Shown: positions 1 through 8,528, numbered from the stretch's first letter. The stretch: 23,334 nucleotides of DNA from RUG100 sp034927505 (GCA_034927505.1 JAYFPY010000043.1:1-23334); one strand, 5' to 3'. Made by a program: numbers and translations. Notes: generated by a model not told the origin, from the sequence alone.

Positions 1-116
1 CTTCCATGGATAAATCGTGGACAGCTGTGCGGCTCGTTGAAGACGATAAAATCGTTCAGGGGTATCTGATCAAAGAAAACTTATCAAAAAAGGTGTTTGC
101 TCTTTTCCCACTGTAA
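1..116 (+). CDS. C-terminal end of a protein with an SH3-like tail (partial)
   Basis: The frame with codons starting at position 3 is open from the window edge to a TAA at 114-116 and encodes 37 residues ending in FALFPL. The pattern SWTAVRL, a short acidic turn, then GYLIKENL resembles the last strands of bacterial SH3-like domains (a W-x-x-V-R-L strand followed by a G-Y strand), so it may be the end of a wall-binding or SH3b-type protein. This rests on a short pattern only. The gene begins outside the window. It stops just before the palindrome at 117-134 and the AT-rich region ahead of the kinase gene. Confidence 0.5.
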   Translation, partial: SMDKSWTAVRLVEDDKIVQGYLIKENLSKKVFALFPL

Positions 117-134
117 CTTGACACAATCGTCAAG
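117..134. repeat. Perfect 6-bp inverted repeat after the first stop codon
   Basis: CTTGAC (117-122), a 6-base spacer, then GTCAAG (129-134). It starts directly after the stop codon at 114-116. In RNA it would form a short hairpin, but no T-run follows, so it is a weak terminator candidate. It could equally be a protein-binding site about 35 bases ahead of the kinase -10 region. Confidence 0.4.
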
Positions 135-147
135 AGATTAAGTACTT

Positions 148-179
148 TTGTATTGCAGCAAAATGGTATATAATATAAT
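148..179 (+). promoter_or_regulatory. Possible promoter of the hybrid kinase gene
   Basis: Two overlapping TATAAT hexamers occur at 169-174 and 174-179 in an AT-rich stretch ahead of the kinase start at 213. No good -35 lies at the ideal distance; TTGTAT (148-153) and TTGCAG (153-158) are each about 15 bases from one of the -10 hexamers. The -10 is convincing and the -35 is not. A GGGAG ribosome binding site lies about 10 bases upstream of the ATG. Confidence 0.35.
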
Positions 180-212
180 TCATATCAATAACGGGGAAGG
201 GAGAATCATATT

Positions 213-3200
213 ATGTATCATAAAATAGATGCAATCAAAGAAATATATGATGCAAGTCCTTTTGCTTTTTGCGTATTAAAGCTGCTTACTAACGAAGACG
301 GCAGGACTGAAGATATCGTATTCGAATATGCAAACCGATCGCTTGCTGAACTGGAGGGGATCGATCTCGATCGTCTGGTCGGAAAGAGATTTCATTCGCT
401 TTCAAAGAATATAGATAATAAATGGATGTCACGATATGCAAAAACGGCTTTTGAAGGCGATCCTGATATTTTTTTCGATTTCAATCCGGTAACAGACAAA
501 CACATATGCATCCAGTGTTATCAGTTCGAGTACGGCTATTGCGGCTGTCAGCTTACTGATATTACTGATCAGCAGAAGGTGGAAAGGAAAAAACTGGAGA
601 TATCTCTTCGAAATTCCAGTCTGTATATCTGGGAATTCGATATTTCAAGCCGCAGATTCATACAACAGTACGATTCCGTCAGAGCTCTTGACCTCCCTAC
701 GGTAGTTGAAAATGCCCCGGAAAGCGTAATTGCAGACGGATGGATACATCCTGACAGTGTTGAAAACTATCGGAAGCTCCACGAAGCTGTGATCCAAGGC
801 GAAAAAAACGTCAGCGCCAATATTTGCTTTGTCGATTCCAACGGGGACGCTACGTGGCAAAGGTGTACTTATACAACTATTTTTGCAGAGGGAAAACCTG
901 TTAGTGCAGTCGGATGCAATGTTGATATCAACGAAGCAAAACAAATGGAACATAGATTCCGCGAAGAGGTTGCATATATCGAGGCAACTCAGAGTATGGA
1001 TCTTCTGGTCAAGGCTCGTTCCAACATTACAAACAATATTGTCGAAAGTTACATTGCAGACAAAAATATCCGCGTCACTTCAGAAGGCATGCCCTATGAC
1101 ACCAGTATCGACTTGCTGGCAGCGTCCGGATTCACGAAAGAAGAACGTAATAACATCCATGCCGTTCTCAACAGAAAACACCTTCTGAAAGCTTTTTCCA
1201 AAGGCGAGACCCAGCATACGATAGAATACCGCCGCAAAGACATCAACGGCACCATGATATGGGTCAGCACCACATTCAAACTATACAGCGACCCTGAAAC
1301 TGATGATGTGATGTCCTTCCTTTATACTTACGATATCAATGATCAGAGGATCAAAGATGGGATCATCGAAACAGTTACAGCTCTCGAGTATGACTATATA
1401 GCATATATCAATCTTCAAAACGATCGTTATCAGCTGTACAAGGGCGGAGAAGATGTTAAGAAACTGCTGCCTGCACAGACAGATGACTATACTGCTTCAG
1501 TCTACGATGTGAACAGCACTCTTGTCAGCCCCGAAGACCGCGAACGAGCCATTTCTGATATGCTGCCGGATGGCATCCGTAAAAACCTTGAGAACCGTCA
1601 GGTCTATTCCACAGTCTATTCTGTGTTTGATGAGGACGGCAATGTACGCCAAAAACAGATACAGTATGCCTATTTAGATAAAGACAGCGAACAGATAGTT
1701 CTGACCAGGACTGATGTAACAATACTGCTGGATCGGCAAAAACAGCAGCAAAGCACACTGGAAACTGCCCTTCTTGCCGCTCAGCAGGCCAACAGCGCAA
1801 AAAGTGATTTCCTTTCACGTATGAGCCATGAGATAAGGACTCCGATGAATGCAATCATTGGCATGACTGCCATTGCAGCGCAGTCTGTCGGCGATGATGC
1901 ACAGGTTGCCGACTGCATCAGCAAGATAGGAATATCTTCCCGTTTTCTCCTCTCTCTGATAAACGATATCCTGGATATGAGCCGTATCGAAAGCGGAAAG
2001 GTCCTGCTGAAGTCGGAAAAGATCCCATTTGAAGAATTCTTAAACGGAATCAACACCATATGTTATAATCAGGCGAATTCTAAAGATATAGACTATGAAA
2101 ACATTGTTGATGCAAATCTTGAAGACTACTATATCGGCGATGCCATGAAGCTCCAGCAGGTATTGGTAAATGTACTGTCAAATGCCGTCAAATTCACGCC
2201 GCGCGGCGGAAAAGTATCTTTTGATGCTCGTCAGATCAAAAAAAACAAAACCGGCGCTACGATACGCTTTACCGTAAACGATACCGGCTGCGGCATCTCC
2301 GAGAAATTCATTCCCCATCTGTTTGAACCTTTTTCACAGGAACACTCCGGCAATACAACAATGTACGGCGGCACAGGCCTTGGTCTTGCCATCTGCAAGA
2401 ATCTGGTCGATATGATGAACGGTAATATTCAAGTACGCAGCATTATCGGTGCCGGCAGTGAATTTGTCATAGATGTGGATCTGGGCATCACCGAAGAATC
2501 CAAAACACGTTATATCAACAAGCCTAATTATAATTTTTCACAGCTGAAAACACTGGTAGTCGATGATGATGTTACTGTCTGCGAGCAGGCCATCATCACT
2601 TTGAATGAGATCGGCATATCAGCCCAGTGGGTCGACAGCGGGAGAAAAGCAGTCAGTACGGTAAAAGAAAAATGGGCTGAAAAAAAGTACTATGACATGA
2701 TCCTGATAGACTGGAAAATGCCGGAAATGGACGGCATAGAAACTGCCAGACAGATCCGAAAAATCGTAGGTCCGGACGTTACCATAATAATAATGACAGC
2801 ATATGACTGGGCAGCAATAGAACAGGAAGCCAAACTGGCGGGAGTCAATCTTCTTATGAGCAAGCCTATGTTCAAATCTTCACTGATATCCACTTTTGAA
2901 AAAGCTCTCGGCAAACAGATCGAAGAGTCCACCATAATCAAACAGGATTTCAGATTCGAAAACAAACGTATACTTCTGGCAGAAGATCACCCTTTGAATA
3001 CAGAAGTGGCAGTTAGGCTCCTCGAGCGAAAAGGATTTGCCGTGGAACACGCCGAGAACGGTCTTCGCGCACTTGAAATGTTCACCACAAATCCTTCCGG
3101 ATATTATGACGCTATACTGATGGATATCCGCATGCCGCACATGGATGGGCTGCAGGCTGCAAAAGCCATACGTCATTTGAGCAAATCAGATGCAGAGGCT

Positions 3201-3353
3201 ATTCCTATCATTGCCATGACTGCCAACGCCTTTGAAGATGACGTGCAGAAATCCAGAGCTGCCGGCATGAACGCCCACCTTGCAAAACCCATAGATCCTG
3301 AACATATGTATCAGACTCTGTTCGACTTTATATACGAAAAAGGAAACGACTGA
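213..3353 (+). CDS. PAS-containing hybrid sensor histidine kinase with two receiver domains
   Basis: A 1046-residue sensory kinase expected to autophosphorylate a histidine and relay phosphate to its own aspartates. The N-terminal ~510 residues read as several PAS-like modules: about 10-120, 130-245 and 265-380, then a further sensor-like stretch at 385-510. The HisKA motif MSHEIRTP has its acceptor at His539. The ATPase domain has Asn653/Asn657, DTGCGIS at 690-696 and GGTGLGLAI at 719-727. Two receiver domains follow, with phospho-acceptors Asp833 (LIDWKMP) and Asp971 (LMDIRMP) and conserved lysines in MSKP and LAKP. No signal peptide or membrane segment is seen, so the protein is probably cytoplasmic. 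No HPt domain is present and no DNA-binding response regulator is nearby, so the relay partner is elsewhere. The methyltransferase gene follows after 19 bases and is probably co-transcribed. The signal is unknown. Confidence 0.93.
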   Translation: MYHKIDAIKEIYDASPFAFCVLKLLTNEDGRTEDIVFEYANRSLAELEGIDLDRLVGKRFHSLSKNIDNKWMSRYAKTAFEGDPDIFFDFNPVTDKHICIQCYQFEYGYCGCQLTDITDQQKVERKKLEISLRNSSLYIWEFDISSRRFIQQYDSVRALDLPTVVENAPESVIADGWIHPDSVENYRKLHEAVIQGEKNVSANICFVDSNGDATWQRCTYTTIFAEGKPVSAVGCNVDINEAKQMEHRFREEVAYIEATQSMDLLVKARSNITNNIVESYIADKNIRVTSEGMPYDTSIDLLAASGFTKEERNNIHAVLNRKHLLKAFSKGETQHTIEYRRKDINGTMIWVSTTFKLYSDPETDDVMSFLYTYDINDQRIKDGIIETVTALEYDYIAYINLQNDRYQLYKGGEDVKKLLPAQTDDYTASVYDVNSTLVSPEDRERAISDMLPDGIRKNLENRQVYSTVYSVFDEDGNVRQKQIQYAYLDKDSEQIVLTRTDVTILLDRQKQQQSTLETALLAAQQANSAKSDFLSRMSHEIRTPMNAIIGMTAIAAQSVGDDAQVADCISKIGISSRFLLSLINDILDMSRIESGKVLLKSEKIPFEEFLNGINTICYNQANSKDIDYENIVDANLEDYYIGDAMKLQQVLVNVLSNAVKFTPRGGKVSFDARQIKKNKTGATIRFTVNDTGCGISEKFIPHLFEPFSQEHSGNTTMYGGTGLGLAICKNLVDMMNGNIQVRSIIGAGSEFVIDVDLGITEESKTRYINKPNYNFSQLKTLVVDDDVTVCEQAIITLNEIGISAQWVDSGRKAVSTVKEKWAEKKYYDMILIDWKMPEMDGIETARQIRKIVGPDVTIIIMTAYDWAAIEQEAKLAGVNLLMSKPMFKSSLISTFEKALGKQIEESTIIKQDFRFENKRILLAEDHPLNTEVAVRLLERKGFAVEHAENGLRALEMFTTNPSGYYDAILMDIRMPHMDGLQAAKAIRHLSKSDAEAIPIIAMTANAFEDDVQKSRAAGMNAHLAKPIDPEHMYQTLFDFIYEKGND

Positions 3354-3372
3354 CCTTGTCAATGACAATGCT

Positions 3373-4548
3373 GTGTATTACAATGATTCTATGAATAATA
3401 TTTTATTTGAAACGATACAGGAATTGTTTGAAAAAGAAAATATAGTACGTCTCGTCATGAGCAGCCCCCGCAGAAAGTCTCTTGAATATAAAAAGATCAG
3501 CCTGCGACCTATACTGCTCCACGAAAAAACGGCTTATCAGTGCGAATATCACTTTGAGAAGAAAGTGACCCATGATAATCTGTCCCCTGAGGAAGCCGCA
3601 GATTTTGTATACAGATATATGTGCCGAGATTTCAAACAGATGGACATTTTCACAACTACGGAGGATGTTCAGATACTGGCTAAAAAGCCGGAATATCCCA
3701 GGATCAAACGGCGAAGAGCCGATCGCTGCCGGGATGAGCTTTCTCACAACAGGCAAAAGAAATACCTTATTCCCGACGGAAAGCCATGCGATTTTCTCAT
3801 ACGTCTGGGCGTCATGGACCCGAGCGGCAGAGTTTTTCAAAACCACTACAGCAAATTCAGACAGATAAACCGGTATCTTGAGATCATTCATGATGTTTAT
3901 AGATATCTGCCGCAGAACGATGAAAAAATCAAGATCATCGATTTTGGATGCGGCAAAGCATATCTTACATTTGCCCTGTACCACTATCTGCATATCATCA
4001 AAAAACATAATGTGGAGATCATAGGGCTGGATCTGAAACAGGACGTAATAGATTTCTGCAGCGGCGTTGCAGCCGATCTGGGATACGACGAACTGAGCTT
4101 TCAGATGGGAGACATCGCAGATTATGAGCTGCGAGGAACCGGCGCCGACATGGTAGTCACCCTCCATGCCTGCGATATCGCCACCGACTACGCCCTGATC
4201 AACGCAGTCAGCTGGAACACAAAGGTCATCCTGTCCGTACCCTGCTGTCAGCACGAACTTTTCGATCAGATAACAGATCCTGTCATGGACCCCATGCTGA
4301 AACACGGTATCATCAAGGACAGATTTACGGAAATACTGACGGATGGTCTGCGGGGTCTGAAACTTGAATCCGCAGGATACGATGTTGCAATGATAGAATT
4401 CACAAGTCTTGAGCATACAGCCCGAAATATTATGATAAAAGCGGTGAAGACGCGAGACCGTGGGTCCGCTCAAAGCAAAAAGGCAGCCGAAGAATACGCT
4501 GATCTGTGCGCCGAGTATCACGTCCACCCTTCTATCGACTCCCTTTAA
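3373..4548 (+). CDS. SAM-dependent methyltransferase (Methyltransf_32-like)
   Basis: The protein has 391 residues from the GTG at 3373, or 385 from the in-frame ATG at 3391. Neither start has a clear ribosome binding site, and coupling to the kinase stop at 3353 is likely. A Rossmann methyltransferase core lies in the second half. Motif I is DFGCGKAYLTFAL (190-202), the acidic end of strand 2 is IIGLDLK (216-222), followed by LHACDIATD (264-272) and VPCCQHEL (289-296). The LHACD and PCCxH signatures fit the Methyltransf_32 group (METTL25/GSTCD-like), members of which act on RNA or protein; the substrate here is unknown. The first ~150 residues are basic and rich in Arg/Lys around 110-130, compatible with nucleic acid binding (inference). 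Its stop codon overlaps that of the convergent gene. Confidence 0.8.
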   Translation: MYYNDSMNNILFETIQELFEKENIVRLVMSSPRRKSLEYKKISLRPILLHEKTAYQCEYHFEKKVTHDNLSPEEAADFVYRYMCRDFKQMDIFTTTEDVQILAKKPEYPRIKRRRADRCRDELSHNRQKKYLIPDGKPCDFLIRLGVMDPSGRVFQNHYSKFRQINRYLEIIHDVYRYLPQNDEKIKIIDFGCGKAYLTFALYHYLHIIKKHNVEIIGLDLKQDVIDFCSGVAADLGYDELSFQMGDIADYELRGTGADMVVTLHACDIATDYALINAVSWNTKVILSVPCCQHELFDQITDPVMDPMLKHGIIKDRFTEILTDGLRGLKLESAGYDVAMIEFTSLEHTARNIMIKAVKTRDRGSAQSKKAAEEYADLCAEYHVHPSIDSL

Positions 4549-6191
4549 ATCTCCCTTCGCTCCGCAGCAAACAGCGCAGCCCCGATGGCCCCGGCCAGCT
4601 GGGCCTGTTCAGGTACCAGCAGTTTTACATGGAGCTGGTCTTCGATGGCTTTCACAACTCCGGCGTTCTGAGCCACGCCTCCGGTGATCATGACCCGCTC
4701 ATCGACAGTCATCCGCCTTGCCAGGGATGCGATCTTGGAAGCCACTGATTTGTTCAGACCGTGGATGATATCGTTTTCAGTCTTGTTGTCGGCTATGAGA
4801 GAAACCACTTCAGATTCAGCGAACACGGTACACATGCTGGATATGGTCAGATCCTCTTTCCACTTCAGACCTTTTCTGCTCATCTCATCGATATCCGTTT
4901 CAAGGACCCGCGCCATATTGTCCAGGAACCTTCCGGTCCCGGCTGCGCACTTGTCGTTCATAACAAAATTACGTACATTTCCATTTTCATCGATTGAGAT
5001 TATCTTGTTGTCCTGACCGCCGATATCGATTATCGTACGCGTTCTTTTGTCCAGCCAAAAAGCTCCCTTTGCATGACAGGATATCTCCGTCACTGTTTCT
5101 CCGTCTGTTACTATCCCGTTCCTTCCGTATCCGGTGGCAACAGTATTGTATACTTCCGAATCTGTAATGCCGGCTTCCTTCATAGCCTCATTGACTGCAC
5201 GTCCGGCACTGCCGGTTATCTTCGCACCGGTGGGCACTATCACCCCTGCAACCATCTTCCCATGCATATCCAGAACAGCTGCATTGGTAGATGTGGAACC
5301 GCTGTCTATGCCGATGACATACCTTCCGTCTTCATTGACTTCTCTTTTCTGTCCGGTACTGTCAGAAACGCTTTCCATCAAGCCTTCTACTCTGGTCAGG
5401 ATCTGTCCGTTACTCTGTTTTGTGAAATCTGTTTCGATTTTTGTCACAGGCACATGAGTGCCGTCCTTTATCTTTGCATATTCGTAAGGATAAAAATCGC
5501 AGAACTTTATGGAATGATACACGATGCCTTTCACACGAGGATCGCTGATACCGGTCCTGCGCAGAGAAATATCGTTCATACGCATACAGCCGTCCTGAGA
5601 TAGAAGTATATCGGCATACCACTTGGCAAAATCCTCTCTGCCTTCCAACTCCGGCAAACATCCGCCGTAGGGGAGCATCCCGGAGCAGGTTCTGTTGACT
5701 ACAGGAAGACGGGATATATCCCTGATCTCTCCGAGAAGCTCCTCTGACACACGGGCGCCTGTCAAAAGAATATGGTCTTCTTCGCAGGGCTCTTCCATTG
5801 AGTTTATCTCCATCTTATTGAGATCGAACTCAACTCCTTTATATTTTTCATAAGAGTCTATGAATTTAAGTATCTCTCCCGCAAAATATTCTTTGGCACA
5901 GGATGTATCGTCGTGAGGCAGATCTATGAGATAGAGGTAATCCATCTTTCCGTACTCAGACAACACGTCATATGCCCGTCTGATACAGTCGCAGCAGTTT
6001 GTCAGCACCAGCTCGCTCACTTTGTTTTCCAGTACAAAATCTATCATCGCCTTGGAATAGCCGCAAAGATTCTGATGGGCGATCTCATCGGAACGATCAA
6101 AGTCCTCAGCCGCACTGTTTATCATTTCACATTTGCTGCCCATGGCCTCCGCGGCCAATACAGGAAAATATTTGCATCCGTAATAAATCAT
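4545..6191 (-). CDS. HgdB-like domain fused to a 2-hydroxyacyl-CoA dehydratase activase (HgdC-like ATPase)
   Basis: A 548-residue fusion. Residues 1-275 resemble a dehydratase/benzoyl-CoA reductase subunit: Cys43 in LCGYSK, a Cys cluster TNCCDC (65-69), YLIDLP (87-92), Cys231 in KFCDF, and the C-terminal IETD...GQILTRVE (252-269) typical of HgdB proteins. Residues 292-543 are an ASKHA-fold activase with the phosphate loop GIDSGSTSTN (294-303), DIGGQD (389-394) and MITGGVAQN (501-509). Cys415 (DKCAAGTG) and Cys454 (SSMCTVFAESE) are 39 residues apart, matching the two ligands of the subunit-bridging [4Fe-4S] cluster in HgdC. Known activases use ATP to drive single electrons into the partner enzyme. 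Its ATG overlaps the stop of the HgdB-like gene (ATGA, 6188-6191), so the two are probably translated together. The substrate is unknown. Confidence 0.88.
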   Translation of the reverse strand: MIYYGCKYFPVLAAEAMGSKCEMINSAAEDFDRSDEIAHQNLCGYSKAMIDFVLENKVSELVLTNCCDCIRRAYDVLSEYGKMDYLYLIDLPHDDTSCAKEYFAGEILKFIDSYEKYKGVEFDLNKMEINSMEEPCEEDHILLTGARVSEELLGEIRDISRLPVVNRTCSGMLPYGGCLPELEGREDFAKWYADILLSQDGCMRMNDISLRRTGISDPRVKGIVYHSIKFCDFYPYEYAKIKDGTHVPVTKIETDFTKQSNGQILTRVEGLMESVSDSTGQKREVNEDGRYVIGIDSGSTSTNAAVLDMHGKMVAGVIVPTGAKITGSAGRAVNEAMKEAGITDSEVYNTVATGYGRNGIVTDGETVTEISCHAKGAFWLDKRTRTIIDIGGQDNKIISIDENGNVRNFVMNDKCAAGTGRFLDNMARVLETDIDEMSRKGLKWKEDLTISSMCTVFAESEVVSLIADNKTENDIIHGLNKSVASKIASLARRMTVDERVMITGGVAQNAGVVKAIEDQLHVKLLVPEQAQLAGAIGAALFAAERREI

Positions 6192-7459
6192 TTTGTTTCC
6201 TCCAGCATTTCCAGAAAAGCTTCCACTCTGGTCACCATCTGTCCCTCATTTATGTTCTTCAAGTCGCATCCGTCGCCGTCCAAAACCAGCAGAGGCACGC
6301 CCTCTTCCCGGGCCATATCCTCCATTATCCGAACGCCGCCCGCAGTGCCCCGGCATCCCCAGTGAGTGAAAAGGATGATGCCGTTGGCATTGAGCTGCCG
6401 GGCTGTTTGTATCGCCCGCCTGCCCCGCACCTCGAATGTGCTGTTGAATGTATTGAACTGGAGTCGATTTGCCATAGAAACATATGGATCGTCATCTGTC
6501 GGCGCATCCAAATAATCAGTAGTCAGATCAGATACCAGCATTTGATTTTTTTCACTGTAATTGAAAATGTCACACATGGAGTTTTGGCAGTTGGGGATCG
6601 TATGCATCCACATTATCCTGTTCCTTCCCCGGTAAGCCGGCGCTTCCCTGCAGTCTTCAAGTAGCTTTCTGTAAAACGTCTTTGCCTGTCCGGTGCCCAG
6701 AAGACTGTGCCCCATGAGTATGCTGTACATCTCCGATGTCAGATCGGTCGAAACGTATTTATTTCTCATTGCTTCAAGACACTCACCGTAGAGCTTTACG
6801 GACTCCTCGCTGAGCTTTACTCTCTTTTTCAGTTCTTCCTCGCTGATCGTCACCTCAGTCGCATCTTCCATGTCCTTTTTCAGCTGCCGCAGCTGATCTG
6901 CAACATAGTGCACAGCCTCCGGTGAAGAAGACATGGGAGTATCCACAGTAAAGTGAGGGACATCATAGTGGTCTGCCAGAAATCGGAATGTATTTATATT
7001 GGCATCGCATACCATTGTGGTATTTGCTATGAATCTTGGTCTTCCCAGGATCCCCGAGAAAGCAGCTCCGGTCAATATCCGATGATAAGAGCACATGGTC
7101 GGCGGCACTCCTGCTCCTTCCGATGCCTTCAGCATTCCCTGCTCGCTGGCAGCTCCCGCCGTATAGCAGGACACCTGCTCGGCAACCAGCGGTTTTGTCC
7201 CTGTGATATGAAGCATCTCGCAGGGCAGGAATATATTCACTATGGCCGACTTCTCCGGCTTTTTCAAAGGCTGCAGCAGCGCATCCATGCATACAGACGC
7301 GGCGTACTGTTTAGAAGGCGGCAGTTTTTTGTTCGGTCTGTATTTAAACTGAAGGCCGGTAAATGAAAATCCTGCCTTCAGCAGTCCACGTGCAAATCCT
7401 GGACTTGTATCGATATTGTCTTCAACTATTTTTCCGAATGTCTCAACCGTCTTGTTCAT
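6188..7459 (-). CDS. 2-hydroxyacyl-CoA dehydratase D-component-like protein (HgdB / double-cubane family)
   Basis: A 423-residue iron-sulfur protein of the HgdB/BcrB/double-cubane superfamily. Hallmarks are TMCSYHR (Cys123), MVCDANINTFRFLA (Cys151) followed by FTVDTP (170-175), HWGCRGTAGG with Cys369 (366-375), VLDGDGCDL (392-400) and the closing GQMVTRVEAFLEML (406-419). Homologues bind a [4Fe-4S] or [8Fe-9S] double-cubane cluster and carry out ATP-activated radical dehydration or reduction. With the partner fusion downstream it would form a two-protein dehydratase/reductase plus activator. A GAGGA ribosome binding site lies just before the ATG at 7459, inside the last codons of the EutH gene (17-base overlap). 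Whether this is a true acyl-CoA dehydratase or a double-cubane reductase cannot be told from the sequence. Confidence 0.85.
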   Translation of the reverse strand: MNKTVETFGKIVEDNIDTSPGFARGLLKAGFSFTGLQFKYRPNKKLPPSKQYAASVCMDALLQPLKKPEKSAIVNIFLPCEMLHITGTKPLVAEQVSCYTAGAASEQGMLKASEGAGVPPTMCSYHRILTGAAFSGILGRPRFIANTTMVCDANINTFRFLADHYDVPHFTVDTPMSSSPEAVHYVADQLRQLKKDMEDATEVTISEEELKKRVKLSEESVKLYGECLEAMRNKYVSTDLTSEMYSILMGHSLLGTGQAKTFYRKLLEDCREAPAYRGRNRIMWMHTIPNCQNSMCDIFNYSEKNQMLVSDLTTDYLDAPTDDDPYVSMANRLQFNTFNSTFEVRGRRAIQTARQLNANGIILFTHWGCRGTAGGVRIMEDMAREEGVPLLVLDGDGCDLKNINEGQMVTRVEAFLEMLEETK

Positions 7460-8528
7460 TGTCGTTCCTCGTCGCAGCTATTGCCAGCATCACCGCAGTC
7501 ACGCCTGCGATCAGCTTTCCGATCATCATAGGCACCAGCATGTCCGGCTCGTATCCGGCTGTGAAACCCAGATGATCTCCCAGCACAAAAGCGCCGGACA
7601 CAGCAAACGCCGTGTTCACCACCTTGCCTCTATTGTCCATATCTTTCATCATTTCGAACATGGGGATACTGTTGGCCAGAGACATTATGATACCGGCGGC
7701 GGCAGTCTCGTTCATGCCCAGCTTTCCCGCAGCCGCGCCCATGGGCCGCTTCAAAACTTTCGTAATGAAATGCATAAGGGGAAAAGCTCCCGCCAGAACT
7801 ATGGCCACATTGGCCACGATCTTCAGGGCGTCGCTGACAGATCCCAGATCCTTGAGCACAGTAATGTCGGTCAGAGACTGGAACACGCTGAGGGCCAGCC
7901 CCGCCGTAGACAGCATCAGGATGAACCTGCCGAAAATAATGAATCCTTTGATCATCTTTTTCTGGAATTTCCACATGCCCAGCATGATGGCCAGCGCTAT
8001 GACAGTCACCGGGATCAGATTCAGTGTCAGCATTTTGATACCAAACCCTGCGATCAGCCCTCCGGCGAAACAGCCTATAGGAATAGTGATCATCCCCAGC
8101 AGTATTCCTCTTGCGATATACTGCCGGTCTCTTCCTGCGATCTCGAAGGAGACCGGGATAGTGAAGACTATAGTTGCTCCCAGCATGGATCCGACGATTA
8201 TTCCGCCCAGCTGATAAGCATCAGTGCTCAGGCACATTTCCTTTGCCAGGGGCGCTCCTCCCATATCTATAGCCATAAAGATCCCGGCAAACATAGACGG
8301 ATCGGCGCCCTGTGCCTGAAATAGCGGCACGATGACCGGGCTGAGGACTTTCGCTATTACCGGCGCCAGCACCAGCATTCCCGCCATCGAAAGTGCCAGA
8401 GGTCCCATTGCCATAAAACCCTCTTCGAACTTTTTCCCGAATCCCAGTCTGCTCCCGAAAATGCGGTCTATGCCGCCTATGACTGCAAACACAGCCATGA
8501 CGCCCAGTATTATTTCATTAGCACTCAT
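7443..8528 (-). CDS. EutH-family ethanolamine transporter-like permease
   Basis: A 361-residue integral membrane protein with about ten hydrophobic segments along its length, and the EutH signatures GPLALSMAGMLVLAPV near residue 43, GADPSMFAGIFMAIDMGG near 74, and an NSIPMFEMMKDMD loop near 290. EutH is the permease for ethanolamine at low concentration. No ethanolamine lyase, microcompartment or EutVW genes are in the window, so the substrate here may differ (inference). The start is supported by a GGGAG ribosome binding site 5 bases upstream. The gene begins 11 bases after the radical SAM stop and overlaps the HgdB-like gene by 17 bases, making it an internal member of the cluster. Confidence 0.88.
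   Translation of the reverse strand: MSANEIILGVMAVFAVIGGIDRIFGSRLGFGKKFEEGFMAMGPLALSMAGMLVLAPVIAKVLSPVIVPLFQAQGADPSMFAGIFMAIDMGGAPLAKEMCLSTDAYQLGGIIVGSMLGATIVFTIPVSFEIAGRDRQYIARGILLGMITIPIGCFAGGLIAGFGIKMLTLNLIPVTVIALAIMLGMWKFQKKMIKGFIIFGRFILMLSTAGLALSVFQSLTDITVLKDLGSVSDALKIVANVAIVLAGAFPLMHFITKVLKRPMGAAAGKLGMNETAAAGIIMSLANSIPMFEMMKDMDNRGKVVNTAFAVSGAFVLGDHLGFTAGYEPDMLVPMMIGKLIAGVTAVMLAIAATRNDNEQDG

Noticed and set aside
118..123. TTGACA as the -35 of the kinase promoter.
   Set aside because: It is 45 bases from the nearest TATAAT, far beyond the usual 16-18, and is part of the CTTGAC palindrome.
3403..4527. A 374-codon open frame on the minus strand, opposite the methyltransferase gene.
   Set aside because: It lies wholly antisense to a gene with clear methyltransferase motifs, shows no coherent domain, and has the mixed composition of a shadow frame.
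7416..8324. A 302-codon plus-strand frame opposite the EutH gene.
   Set aside because: Its translation is rich in His, Ser, Arg and Gln without any recognisable fold, as expected of the antisense of a hydrophobic protein gene.
7443..8528. An ethanolamine utilisation locus.
   Set aside because: Only a EutH-like permease is present; no lyase, microcompartment shell or regulator genes are in the window.
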